64,000 nucleotides of DNA from Arthrobacter sp. 9AX. Lineage in GTDB: Bacteria > Actinomycetota > Actinomycetes > Actinomycetales > Micrococcaceae. The stretch spans positions 1,505,103 to 1,569,102 of the forward strand of contig NZ_LR733293.1 in the NCBI RefSeq assembly GCF_902506095.1. The letters run 5' to 3'. Shown here one piece after another: positions 56,554 through 64,000 of this stretch (positions are counted from its first letter, which is position 1; the number at the start of each line of letters is the position of its first letter). The position numbers and the translations under genes are program-made. A model generated the notes under the pieces. That model was not told where the DNA came from and searched no databases. It saw only the letters and a list, made by a program, of their open reading frames with translations.

Positions 56554-58383
56554 TTGGCACACCTTCTTGGCGGCGAGAACCTCACCGTCTCCTACGCAAC
56601 CCGCACCGTCCTGGACGGCGTCACCCTCGGGCTGGAGGAGGGTGACCGGATCGGCATGGTGGGACGGAACGGTGACGGCAAGTCCACCCTGATGCGCCTG
56701 CTGGCGCTGCGCTCAACCCCTGACAACGGGCGGGTCACCAAACGCGGCGACGTCAACGTGGGGTACCTGGACCAGAGTGATGTGCTCGACGGCGACCTGA
56801 CAGTCGGTGCCGCGATTGTGGGGGACCAGGCGGACTACGAATGGGCGCGCAACCCGCAGATCCGCGAGATCATGGGCGGGCTGGTGTCCGACGTCGACTG
56901 GCATGCCAACGTGCACGCCCTGTCCGGCGGTCAGAAGCGGCGCGTGGCGCTGGCCAAGCTCCTGATCGAGGATCACGACGTCATCATGCTGGACGAGCCC
57001 ACCAACCACCTGGACGTGGAGGGTGTGGCCTGGCTGTCCCGGCACCTGAAGAGCCGGTGGCGGGCCAACCAGGGCGCGTTCCTGGTAGTCACCCACGACC
57101 GCTGGTTCCTGGACGAAGTCTGCAACAAGACCTGGGAAGTCCACGACGGCATCGTGGACCCCTTCGAGGGCGGCTACGCGGCATACGTCCTGGCCCGCGC
57201 CGAACGGGACCGGATGGCGTCCGTGGTGGAAGGCAAGCGCCAGCAGCTGGTGAAGAAGGAACTCGCCTGGCTGCGCCGCGGCGCCCCTGCGCGCACGTCC
57301 AAGCCGAAGTTCCGCATCGAAGCCGCCAACGCCCTCATCGCCGACGTCCCCGAGCCCAGGGACTCGACTGCCCTGAGCAAGATGGCTACCGCCCGCCTCG
57401 GCAAGGACGTGCTGGACCTGGAAAATGTCTCCTTGAACTTCCAGGGAAGCGACCACGGCCGGAAGCTCTTCGACAACATCACCCTCCGGCTGGCCCCCGG
57501 CGAACGCCTCGGCCTGGTGGGCGTCAACGGAGCCGGCAAGACCACGCTCCTGAAGCTGCTCAACGGTGAGATCACGCCCGACGCCGGCAAGGTCAAGCGC
57601 GGCAAGACCGTAGTCACCGCCGTGCTCACCCAGGAGGTGAAGGAGCTCGACGACGTCGCCGACCTGCGCGTCATCGAGGTCATCGAGCGCGAGAAGCGGT
57701 CCTTCAACGTGGGCGGCAAGGAATTCACGGCTGGCCAGCTGGTGGAGCAGCTCGGTTTCACCAACCAGAAGCAGTGGACACCGGTGAGGGACCTCTCCGG
57801 CGGTGAGCGGCGACGCCTCCAACTGCTCCGGCTGCTCGTGGGGGAGCCCAACGTGCTGATGCTCGACGAGCCCACCAACGACCTCGACACCGATACGCTC
57901 GCCGCGGTGGAGGACGTGCTGGACGGCTGGCCCGGGACCCTGGTAGTGGTCAGCCACGACCGGTACCTCCTGGAACGCGTCACCGACCACCAGATGGCGC
58001 TCCTCGGCGACGGCAAGATCCGCGGCCTGCCCGGCGGCGTGGACCAGTACCTGGAACTGCGCGAGTCCGCCCTGGCCGGATCCACCATCACCGGCGGCGG
58101 CAACCCCGTCACCAGCGCGGGCCAGGCACCGGCAGGTCCCGGAATGTCCGGCCCGTCCGAAGCCGAGAAGCGCGATGCCCGCAAGGCACTCAACCGGATC
58201 GAGCGCCAGATCAAGAAGCTTGACCAGCAGGAGAAGAAACTGCACGACCAGATGGTCAAGAGCACCGAACAGTCCGATTTCGACGCCCTGGCCGAACAAA
58301 ACAGGCAACTCAAAGACCTCGCCGACGAAAAGGACGCCCTCGAAATGGAGTGGCTGGAAGCCTCAGAACTCCTGGGCGACTAG
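56554..58383 (+). CDS. ABC-F family ATP-binding protein (Uup-like)
   Basis: 609-residue soluble protein with two ABC cassettes and no membrane domain. Walker A motifs are GRNGDGKST (first, with Asp where Ala is usual) and GVNGAGKTT (second). Signature motifs are LSGGQKRRVALAK and LSGGERRRLQLLR, and Walker B regions end MLDEPTNHLD and MLDEPTNDLD. A linker between the cassettes and a C-terminal coiled coil (about residues 535-605, rich in Lys/Glu/Gln) resemble Uup, which acts on ribosomes or branched DNA. The start is TTG 56554, 33 nt after ispE, with only a weak ribosome site. Third gene of the rsmA operon. Confidence 0.92.
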   Translation: MAHLLGGENLTVSYATRTVLDGVTLGLEEGDRIGMVGRNGDGKSTLMRLLALRSTPDNGRVTKRGDVNVGYLDQSDVLDGDLTVGAAIVGDQADYEWARNPQIREIMGGLVSDVDWHANVHALSGGQKRRVALAKLLIEDHDVIMLDEPTNHLDVEGVAWLSRHLKSRWRANQGAFLVVTHDRWFLDEVCNKTWEVHDGIVDPFEGGYAAYVLARAERDRMASVVEGKRQQLVKKELAWLRRGAPARTSKPKFRIEAANALIADVPEPRDSTALSKMATARLGKDVLDLENVSLNFQGSDHGRKLFDNITLRLAPGERLGLVGVNGAGKTTLLKLLNGEITPDAGKVKRGKTVVTAVLTQEVKELDDVADLRVIEVIEREKRSFNVGGKEFTAGQLVEQLGFTNQKQWTPVRDLSGGERRRLQLLRLLVGEPNVLMLDEPTNDLDTDTLAAVEDVLDGWPGTLVVVSHDRYLLERVTDHQMALLGDGKIRGLPGGVDQYLELRESALAGSTITGGGNPVTSAGQAPAGPGMSGPSEAEKRDARKALNRIERQIKKLDQQEKKLHDQMVKSTEQSDFDALAEQNRQLKDLADEKDALEMEWLEASELLGD

Positions 58384-58420
58384 GCACAAGGGCCCTGCAC
58401 CGCGGACGGGACCACGGTGG

Positions 58421-59047
58421 TCACTCGGCCACGCGGAGCTCCGGGTCCTTCTTGAGGCCGGTCAGGCCGTTCCATGCGAGGTTGACAAGGTGTGCCGCAA
58501 CAGTGTGTTTGTCGGGCTGGCGGGCGTCCTGCCACCATTGGCCGGTCATGGCCACCATGCCCACGAGCATCTGGGCATACATTGCGCCGTCCTGTGCGCT
58601 GAAGCCGCGGCGGTCGAACTCGTCCGAGAGGATGTGTTCCACTTTGGCGGTGACGTGGGAAAGCAGAGTGGAGAAGGCGCCCTCCGGTTGCGACGCCGGG
58701 GCGTCGCGCATGAGGATCCGGAACCCTTCGGTGCGGTCCTCGATGTAGGTGAGCAGGGCCAGGGCGGCACGTTCCACGAGGACGCGCGGCTTCGCCTCGG
58801 CCGTGAGGGCGGCGTTGATGGAATCCAGGAGGAGCCGGAACTCGGAGTCCACCACCTGGGTGTACAGCCCTTCCTTGGATCCGAAGTGCTCGTAGATCAC
58901 GGGTTTGGACACGCCGGCGCACGCCGCGATTTCCTCGATGGTGGTGCCGTCGAGCCCCCGGACTGCGAAAAGGGCCCGACCGACGTCGATCAACTGGCTT
59001 CGCCGCTGAAGGCCGGTCATTCGTGTCCGCGGAGGGTTGCTGCTCAC
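58421..59047 (-). CDS. TetR family transcriptional regulator
   Basis: 208-residue regulator with the HTH in TTIEEIAACAGVSKPVIYEHFGSKEGLY (about residues 36-63) and a TetR_C_13-like ligand domain. It is divergent from the tRNA-Gln/glmU unit and convergent with the ABC-F gene. Its position matches Rv1019, a TetR beside glmU in mycobacteria reported to autoregulate. Ligand and targets are unknown. The start is GTG 59047 with GGAAAC just upstream. Confidence 0.9.
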   Translation of the reverse strand: MSSNPPRTRMTGLQRRSQLIDVGRALFAVRGLDGTTIEEIAACAGVSKPVIYEHFGSKEGLYTQVVDSEFRLLLDSINAALTAEAKPRVLVERAALALLTYIEDRTEGFRILMRDAPASQPEGAFSTLLSHVTAKVEHILSDEFDRRGFSAQDGAMYAQMLVGMVAMTGQWWQDARQPDKHTVAAHLVNLAWNGLTGLKKDPELRVAE

Positions 59048-59371
59048 GTTTCCATCATGCCCTACCGGTTTCCGGCGGGATTGCCTCCGCGCAACCGGAG
59101 AAGAACCGCTGCGGAACCGGGAGTGGAGGCCCGTGTCGCGCGGTGCCCCGAACCCGTGGCAAAATAGGGACTTGTGCCCGGGCCTTGCGCCTACGGCACG
59201 GTCCGCTCTGGTGTAACGGCAGCACCCCGGCCTTTGGAGCCGTGGAGTATAGGTTCGAATCCTATGGGCGGAACTGCTGTGCGAGGAGCGTTCAGTAGCA
59301 AAACCACCGGTGCCGCCCGGCGTGGCCGGTCACCGCAAGCGCCAGCGTAACCAAGCAAGGAGAGCCAGTAC
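59048..59371 (+). other. 324-nt non-protein-coding interval carrying tRNA-Gln
   Basis: Holds the divergent tetR promoter region, the tRNA at 59202-59273 and the glmU leader ending in AAGGAGAG at the ribosome site. I see no further gene. Confidence 0.6.
59202..59273 (+). tRNA. tRNA-Gln (anticodon TTG)
   Basis: 72 nt. The acceptor 5-prime TCCGCTC pairs with GGGCGGA, with discriminator A. The T-loop segment GGTTCGAATCC is canonical. The anticodon loop CTTTGGA gives TTG at 59234-59236, decoding CAA/CAG. The terminal CCA is not encoded. A tRNA-Gln immediately upstream of glmU is common in actinobacteria. Confidence 0.96.
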
Positions 59372-60853
59372 GTGATCCCCGAGAAAACCGGCCCGGCAGC
59401 AGTCATCGTTCTGGCGGCAGGCGCCGGTACCCGGATGAAATCGCGTACCCCGAAGATCCTGCACGAGATCGGCGGCAGGTCCATGGTGGGCCACGCCCTC
59501 CTGGCCGCACGCAGCATCAACCCCCGCCAGCTTGCCGTGGTGGTGCGCCACGAGCGCGATCTGGTGGCACGCCACCTTGCCGACACGGACCCGTCTGCCG
59601 TGATCGTGGACCAGGACGATATTCCCGGCACCGGGCGCGCGGTGGAAGTAGCTTTGCAGGCCCTCGACGCCGGGCAGGACCTCGCCGGCACCGTTGTGGT
59701 GACCTACGGGGATGTGCCGCTGCTCTCCGGTGAGCTGCTGGCCGAGCTCGTGGCAACGCACGAACGCGAAGGCAACGCGGTCACCGTCCTCACGGCGGTC
59801 CTGGACGACGCCAACGGCTACGGCCGGATCCTGCGCGGCGACGACGGCACGGTGACGGGCATCCGCGAACATAAGGACGCCTCCGACGCCGAGCGGCTGA
59901 TCCGTGAGGTCAACTCCGGTATCTATGCTTTCGACTCCGCCGTCCTCCGCGATGCGCTGGTCCACGTCACCACCGATAACTCGCAGGGCGAAAAGTACCT
60001 GACCGATGTGCTGGCACTGGCCCGGCAGGCAGGCGGCCGCGTGGCCGCCGTCGTCACCGCCGACCGCTGGCAGGTGGAGGGCGCGAACGACCGCGTCCAG
60101 CTCGCCGCCCTGGGCGCGGAGCTGAACCGCCGCACCGTGGAAGCCTGGATGCGTGCCGGCGTCACGGTGGTGGACCCGTCCACCACCTGGATCGATTCCT
60201 CCGTGACCCTCGACGAGGACGTCCGGATCCTGCCCAACACGCAGCTGCACGGCGCCACCAGCGTGGCGCGGGACGCCGTCGTGGGCCCCGACACCACCCT
60301 CACCGACGTCACTGTCGGCGAAGGCGCCAAAGTGGTCCGCACCCATGGTTCCGGCGCCTTCATCGGTCCGGATGCCGCCGTCGGCCCCTTCACCTACCTC
60401 CGCCCTGGCACCGTACTCGGCGAGAGCGGCAAGATCGGCGCGTTCTACGAGACCAAGAACGTCACCATCGGCCGCGGCTCCAAGCTGTCACACCTTGGCT
60501 ACGCCGGCGACGCCGAGATCGGTGAGGACACCAACATCGGCTGCGGCAACATCACGGCCAATTACGACGGCGAGAAGAAGCACCGCACGGTCATCGGCTC
60601 CGGTGTCCGCACAGGTTCCAACACGGTCTTTGTTGCCCCGGTCACCGTGGAGGACGGTGCCTACAGCGGCGCCGGCGCGGTGATCCGCAAGGACGTTCCG
60701 GCGGGCGCGCTCGCCCTCACGGTGGCGGCACAACGCAACACCGAAGGCTGGGTGGTGGCCAACCGGCCCGGAACCCGCTCCGCCGAACTGGCCCAGGCGG
60801 CCACCACAGATTCCTCAAGTACCCCGGCATCTACAGAAGAGGGCAAGCAATAA
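59372..60853 (+). CDS. glmU: Bifunctional UDP-N-acetylglucosamine diphosphorylase / glucosamine-1-phosphate N-acetyltransferase
   Basis: 493-residue enzyme making UDP-GlcNAc. The N-terminal uridyltransferase has VLAAGAGTRMKSRTPKIL and TYGDVPLLS. The C-terminal half is a left-handed beta helix of hexapeptide repeats with KNVTIGRGSKLSHLGYAGD and IGCGNITANYDGEKKHRT (acetyl-CoA and substrate region). The last 25 residues are a Ser/Thr-rich tail. The GTG start has AAGGAGAG upstream. Its stop codon overlaps the prs ATG by one base, so UDP-GlcNAc and PRPP synthesis are cotranscribed. Confidence 0.97.
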   Translation: MIPEKTGPAAVIVLAAGAGTRMKSRTPKILHEIGGRSMVGHALLAARSINPRQLAVVVRHERDLVARHLADTDPSAVIVDQDDIPGTGRAVEVALQALDAGQDLAGTVVVTYGDVPLLSGELLAELVATHEREGNAVTVLTAVLDDANGYGRILRGDDGTVTGIREHKDASDAERLIREVNSGIYAFDSAVLRDALVHVTTDNSQGEKYLTDVLALARQAGGRVAAVVTADRWQVEGANDRVQLAALGAELNRRTVEAWMRAGVTVVDPSTTWIDSSVTLDEDVRILPNTQLHGATSVARDAVVGPDTTLTDVTVGEGAKVVRTHGSGAFIGPDAAVGPFTYLRPGTVLGESGKIGAFYETKNVTIGRGSKLSHLGYAGDAEIGEDTNIGCGNITANYDGEKKHRTVIGSGVRTGSNTVFVAPVTVEDGAYSGAGAVIRKDVPAGALALTVAAQRNTEGWVVANRPGTRSAELAQAATTDSSSTPASTEEGKQ

Positions 60854-61833
60854 TGAGCGAAATTACGGCGCGCGGCGAAAAGAAACTGGTGCTGGCCACC
60901 GGCCGTGCCCACCCCGAGCTGGCCCGGGAGATCGCCAAGGAGCTGGGCACTGAACTGCTGCCGGTGGACGCCTACGACTTCGCCAACGGCGAGATCTACG
61001 TGCGTGCCGGCGAGAGCGTCCGCGGAACGGACGCCTTCGTCATCCAGGCGCACCCCGCCCCGCTGAACAACCACCTCATGGAACAGCTGATCATGATCGA
61101 TTCGCTGAAGCGTGCCTCCGCCAAGCGCATCACCGTGGTGTCACCGTTCTACCCGTATTCCCGTCAGGACAAGAAGGGCCGGGGCCGCGAACCGATCTCC
61201 GCCCGCCTGGTGGCTGACATGTACAAGACCGCCGGTGCCGACCGCATCATGAGCGTGGACCTGCACACCTCCCAGATCCAGGGCTTCTTCGACGGCCCCG
61301 TGGACCACCTGATGGCCATCCCGCTGCTGGCGGATTACATCCGCACCCGCGTGGACGCCGACAACATCACTGTGGTGTCTCCGGACACCGGCCGCGTCCG
61401 TGTTGCGGAGCAGTGGGCCGAACGCCTGGGCGGCGCCCCGCTCGCTTTTGTGCACAAGAGCCGCGACCTGACCGTTCCCAACCAGGCTGTTTCCAAGACC
61501 GTGGTGGGCCAGATCGAAGGCCGCACCTGCGTCCTGATCGACGACATGATCGACACCGGCGGAACCATCTCCGGTGCCGTCACCGTGCTGAAGAACGCCG
61601 GGGCCAAGGACGTCATCATCGCGGCCACGCACGCGGTCTTCTCCGAGCCGGCTGCGAAGCGCCTCTCGGAGTCCGGCGCCCGGGAAGTAGTGGTTACCAA
61701 CACCTTGCCGCTGAACGCCTCGCAGCGTTTCCCGCAGCTGACGGTGCTGTCCATCGCACCGCTGATCGCCCGCGCCGTCCGTGAAGTGTTCGACGACGGC
61801 TCCGTCACCAGCCTCTTCGACGGCAAAGCCTGA
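60853..61833 (+). CDS. prs: Ribose-phosphate pyrophosphokinase (PRPP synthetase)
   Basis: 326-residue class I enzyme making PRPP from ribose 5-phosphate and ATP for nucleotide, His and Trp synthesis. The ATP/Mg site is in YPYSRQDKKGRGREPISARL and SVDLHTSQIQGFFDGPVDHL; the PRPP loop is VLIDDMIDTGGTISGA. Start ATG 60853 overlaps the glmU TAA by one base (TAATG), behind AGAGGGC. Confidence 0.97.
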   Translation: MSEITARGEKKLVLATGRAHPELAREIAKELGTELLPVDAYDFANGEIYVRAGESVRGTDAFVIQAHPAPLNNHLMEQLIMIDSLKRASAKRITVVSPFYPYSRQDKKGRGREPISARLVADMYKTAGADRIMSVDLHTSQIQGFFDGPVDHLMAIPLLADYIRTRVDADNITVVSPDTGRVRVAEQWAERLGGAPLAFVHKSRDLTVPNQAVSKTVVGQIEGRTCVLIDDMIDTGGTISGAVTVLKNAGAKDVIIAATHAVFSEPAAKRLSESGAREVVVTNTLPLNASQRFPQLTVLSIAPLIARAVREVFDDGSVTSLFDGKA

Positions 61834-61843
61834 CCGGTCCGGT

Positions 61844-61875
61844 GGTTGGGCCGGCCGGTTCCGGCAGGCTCAACC
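61844..61875 (+). terminator. Weak hairpin after prs
   Basis: A 9-bp stem with one G-U pair (61844-61852 with 61867-61875) and a 14-nt loop, without a T-run. It probably ends the glmU-prs transcript before the rplY promoter. Confidence 0.5.
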
Positions 61876-61930
61876 GCCGGGTCTGCAGCCTGGACGTGGG
61901 CCCGTTTTCGGGATCCCGGCACACCGCTGG

Positions 61931-62122
61931 TAGACTGTCCAGCGATACCTTGGCGAGGGAGAGCGCCGGTCACCGCACCTGCGGGGGCCGGTCCGCAGTC
62001 TCCGTTATCGACTGGGTCTGAATCTCCCTTCGAAAGTGGGCCGCCTCCGGGCCGCCCGGCGTTGAAGGTCGCAACAGACCTCCGCCCTTGCTGAACACCG
62101 TTTAGTTATCAAGGAGATACCC
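61931..62122 (+). promoter_or_regulatory. rplY promoter and long structured leader
   Basis: A -10 box TAGACT (61931-61936) predicts +1 at about 61943. From there a four-tier hairpin can form: CGATA/TATCG (61943-61947, 62006-62010), GGAGA/TCTCC (61958-61962, 61999-62003), GCCGG/CCGGT (61965-61969, 61988-61992) and CCGC/GCGG (61973-61976, 61981-61984). Another hairpin AGGTC/GACCT lies near 62066-62082. The AAGGAGATA ribosome site is directly before the ATG. Confidence 0.55.
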
Positions 62123-62707
62123 ATGTCTGAGCAGAAGCTTGCAGCAGAACTTCGTACCGAATTCGGCAAGGGCTACGCCCGCCGCGCCCGGATGGCCAAC
62201 CTGATCCCCGCCGTCATCTACGGCCACGGCGCAGAGCCCATCCACATCACCCTCCCCGCCAAGGCAACCACCCTGGCCGTCCGCACCGCCAACGCACTGC
62301 TGTCCCTGGACATCAACGGCGAAGGCCACCTGGCCCTGGTCAAGGACGTCCAGCGCGACCCCATCAAGCAGATCATCGAGCACATCGACCTGCTGACCGT
62401 CCGCCAGGGCGAGAAGGTCACCGTTGACGTTCCGGTCCACGTTGAAGGCGAATCCGCTCCCGGCACCGTCCACAACCTGGAACTGACCGTTGTGTCCCTC
62501 GAAGCCGAGGCCACCCACCTGCCCGAGTCCGTCACGGTCAGCATCGAAGGCCGCGCGGCCGGCGAGCACATCCACGCTTCGGACCTGGTCCTGCCCAAGG
62601 GCTCCGTCCTGCTGGCTGACGCTGACGCACTCGTGGTGAACATCTCGGAGTCCACCGAGTCCAATGAGGAAGAGGCTGAAGAAGCTTCCGAAGCTGCCGC
62701 CGAGTAA
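62123..62707 (+). CDS. rplY: 50S ribosomal protein L25 / general stress protein Ctc
   Basis: 194-residue long (CTC-type) L25. The N-terminal domain (about 1-95; EFGKGYARRARMANLIPAVIYGHG) binds 5S rRNA. The C-terminal TL5-like beta domain ends in an acidic tail (SNEEEAEEASEAAAE) typical of actinobacteria. AAGGAG lies directly upstream of the ATG. The prs-rplY-pth order equals Rv1017c-Rv1014c. Confidence 0.97.
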   Translation: MSEQKLAAELRTEFGKGYARRARMANLIPAVIYGHGAEPIHITLPAKATTLAVRTANALLSLDINGEGHLALVKDVQRDPIKQIIEHIDLLTVRQGEKVTVDVPVHVEGESAPGTVHNLELTVVSLEAEATHLPESVTVSIEGRAAGEHIHASDLVLPKGSVLLADADALVVNISESTESNEEEAEEASEAAAE

Positions 62708-62728
62708 TTCCGCTTCACATTGTGACAG

Positions 62729-62754
62729 TGGCCGGATCCCCAGGGGTCCGGCCA
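62729..62754 (+). terminator. rplY terminator
   Basis: TGGCCGGA (62729-62736) pairs with TCCGGCCA (62747-62754), and CCCC/GGGG can pair inside. No T-run follows. Confidence 0.65.
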
Positions 62755-62816
62755 TTGGCATGTCCGCACTACAGCCGGCGCCATGTGCGCACAAACCGCC
62801 ACCTTAGGATTGACTC

Positions 62817-63407
62817 ATGACTGACACCTGGCTGATCGTTGGACTCGGAAACCCCGGGGCGCAGTACCAGGGGAACAGGCACAACGTCGGCCAGATGGTG
62901 CTTGATGAGCTTGCCGGCAGGGTGGGGGCCGGGTTTAGGACCCACAAGGCACGTGCCCAAGTGGTGGAAGGGCGGCTCGGCATCGGTGGTCCCCGCGTAG
63001 TGCTCGCCAAACCGATGAGCTACATGAACGTCTCCGGCGGCCCCGTCTCGGCCCTGGCCAACTTCTACGGCATCGAGGCCGGGCACGTTGTCGCCGTGCA
63101 TGATGAAATCGACATTCCCTTTAACACAGTGAAGCTCAAGCTCGGAGGTGGCGAAGGCGGCCACAACGGGCTGCGGGATATTTCCAAGGCGCTCGGCACC
63201 AAGGACTACCTCCGGGTCCGGGTGGGGGTAGGCCGGCCACCGGGCCGGATGGACACCGCGGACTACGTCCTGAGGGATTTCGGTACTGCCGAACTCAAGG
63301 AGCTGCCTTTCCTGCTGGACGAATCGGCCGATGCCGTGGAGCTGCTGTTGCGGGACGGGTTGCTGGCGGCGCAGCAGAAGTTCCATCCGGCCAAGTCTGA
63401 GCAATAG
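62817..63407 (+). CDS. pth: Peptidyl-tRNA hydrolase
   Basis: 196-residue enzyme that frees tRNA from prematurely released peptidyl-t[21 protein letters not shown] contains the substrate Asn and the catalytic His of [15 protein letters not shown] the catalytic Asp, and [13 protein letters not shown] the conserved loop. ATG 62817 has TAGGAT ending exactly 6 nt upstream and no ribosome site, so the transcript is probably leaderless and independent of rplY. Confidence 0.96.
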   Translation: MTDTWLIVGLGNPGAQYQGNRHNVGQMVLDELAGRVGAGFRTHKARAQVVEGRLGIGGPRVVLAKPMSYMNVSGGPVSALANFYGIEAGHVVAVHDEIDIPFNTVKLKLGGGEGGHNGLRDISKALGTKDYLRVRVGVGRPPGRMDTADYVLRDFGTAELKELPFLLDESADAVELLLRDGLLAAQQKFHPAKSEQ

Positions 63408-63529
63408 ACACAAAAAACTTAAAAGTCGCCTGAACCTGTTTCCATGTCTGCACCACGAGGTACTCTGTCTCGTAGGCGGGGGAGCAATGGGGCTACATCC
63501 CGCTAATCGGGGACGTAGGGGATAAGTTC

Positions 63530-64000
63530 ATGTCAATCGAGCCACTCAGCTGGGGACGTGGGTCAACGCCCCAGCACGCTGGGCTACAGACCGAGACCTC
63601 CGGGGCGCCAGGGGGGCAACAGTGGTCTGCACCTGCCCGCAGCGCAAACCTTGAATCCGTCCGGGCGGCACTGACTCCCGAAAATTCGCTGGGCGTGGTG
63701 ATCACCGGCGGCCGCGGTGTGGGTAAATCGTCGCTGGCCCGGGCCGCAGTGGCCGATCTCGGCCCCGATGTCTGGTCACTTCAACTCCGGAACGGTCCCT
63801 CCGGCGCCAACACCCCCTACGGCTGCCTCTCCTTCCTCCTGGCCCGCCTTCCCCAGGCCTATATGGGTTCTCCTACAGCCATCCTGCGGGGCATCACGTC
63901 GCTGATCCGCAGCGATTCCGCCGGGCGGCCGTGCGTCATCACCCTCGATACGTCAGGCAGCATCGACGACATGAGCGCCGGCGTGCTCCTGAACGTCCTC
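63530..64000 (+). CDS. P-loop ATPase, probably a STAND/LuxR-type regulator (partial, runs off the window)
   Basis: The first 157 codons of a longer gene. The start is ATG 63530 with AGGGGA seven bases upstream, and a TACTCT box at about 63461 could be the promoter. After a 35-residue variable N-terminus comes a nucleotide-binding domain with Walker A GGRGVGKSS and an RPCVITLDTSGSIDDMSAG strand that may be Walker B, where Asp is followed by Thr instead of a second acid. This opening resembles large LuxR-family ATP-dependent regulators of Arthrobacter, but the C-terminal HTH is beyond the window. Mycobacteria have mfd nearby instead. Confidence 0.6.
   Translation, partial: MSIEPLSWGRGSTPQHAGLQTETSGAPGGQQWSAPARSANLESVRAALTPENSLGVVITGGRGVGKSSLARAAVADLGPDVWSLQLRNGPSGANTPYGCLSFLLARLPQAYMGSPTAILRGITSLIRSDSAGRPCVITLDTSGSIDDMSAGVLLNVL

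Noticed and set aside
56713..58308. Long open frame on the minus strand (531 codons) opposite the ABC-F gene
   Set aside because: Shadow of a high-GC coding strand; the plus-strand product has every ABC-F motif and the antisense product has no recognisable features.

Overview
The window is a high-GC (roughly two-thirds G+C by eye) stretch of a Gram-positive actinobacterial chromosome. It carries a mycothiol-specific amidase (Mca), a WhiB regulator, a G5/DUF348 resuscitation-promoting factor, a PIN-PhoH2 protein, a class II (GlpX) fructose bisphosphatase and many GTG starts. Protein style and gene order point to Micrococcaceae, most likely Arthrobacter or Pseudarthrobacter; this is inference from recognition, not a database search. 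There is no prophage, insertion sequence, CRISPR array or integrated element. Almost everything is core chromosome, densely packed on both strands.

Layout. 0.1-4.3 kb: aldose epimerase, AI-2E-type permease, threonine dehydratase, rhomboid protease. 4.4-19.9 kb: a block whose gene content parallels M. tuberculosis Rv1080c-Rv1100 (greA, DUF4307, mca, small membrane protein, hemolysin-III, short Z-prenyl synthase, phoH2, fumC, DUF4245, glpX), interrupted by a GNAT, an unknown protein, a prepilin peptidase, a NUDIX hydrolase, a TetR/MFS efflux pair and a carbonic anhydrase. 19.9-38 kb: a cell-wall and division block parallel to Rv3248c-Rv3277 (FemX-like ligase, purK-purE-LCP-manA operon, GtrA, TIGR03089, whiB2, giant glycosyltransferase plus DUF5719, zincin-like protein, DUF3499, Trm112, ahcY, L,D-transpeptidase). 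37.4-42.5 kb: RDD, SpoIIM, TIGR01906 membrane protein and an acyl-CoA synthetase. 42.5-63.4 kb: a block parallel to Rv1002c-Rv1019 (protein mannosyltransferase, rsmI, tatD, rpfB, rsmA, ispE, ABC-F, TetR, tRNA-Gln, glmU, prs, rplY, pth), with gabD and a moxR-DUF58-transglutaminase operon inserted. The window ends inside a P-loop ATPase gene, where the match to the mycobacterial order appears to stop.

Functional themes. Envelope building dominates: undecaprenyl/Z-prenyl chemistry, mannose activation (ManA), UDP-GlcNAc (GlmU), isoprenoids (IspE), polymer attachment (LCP), interpeptide bridges (FemX), L,D-crosslinks, protein O-mannosylation and Rpf muralytic activity. Translation and RNA quality control (RsmA, RsmI, Pth, L25, Trm112, ABC-F, GreA, PhoH2) and central metabolism (fumarase, GlpX, PurEK, PRPP synthetase, SAH hydrolase) fill the rest.

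The most interesting signals are regulatory. At least seventeen genes have a TANNNT box (mostly TAGGCT, TAGGAT or TAAACT) exactly 6-7 nt before an ATG/GTG that usually lacks a usable Shine-Dalgarno, implying leaderless mRNAs. The rpfB leader ends in what looks like an intrinsic attenuator. The rplY leader begins, at the predicted +1, with a four-tier 68-nt hairpin. A compact three-way-junction-like element lies after phoH2. Strong palindromes sit in the hemolysin-III/Z-prenyl synthase divergent region, at the whiB2 promoter and at the tetR promoter. I did not find a clearly new multi-gene system.
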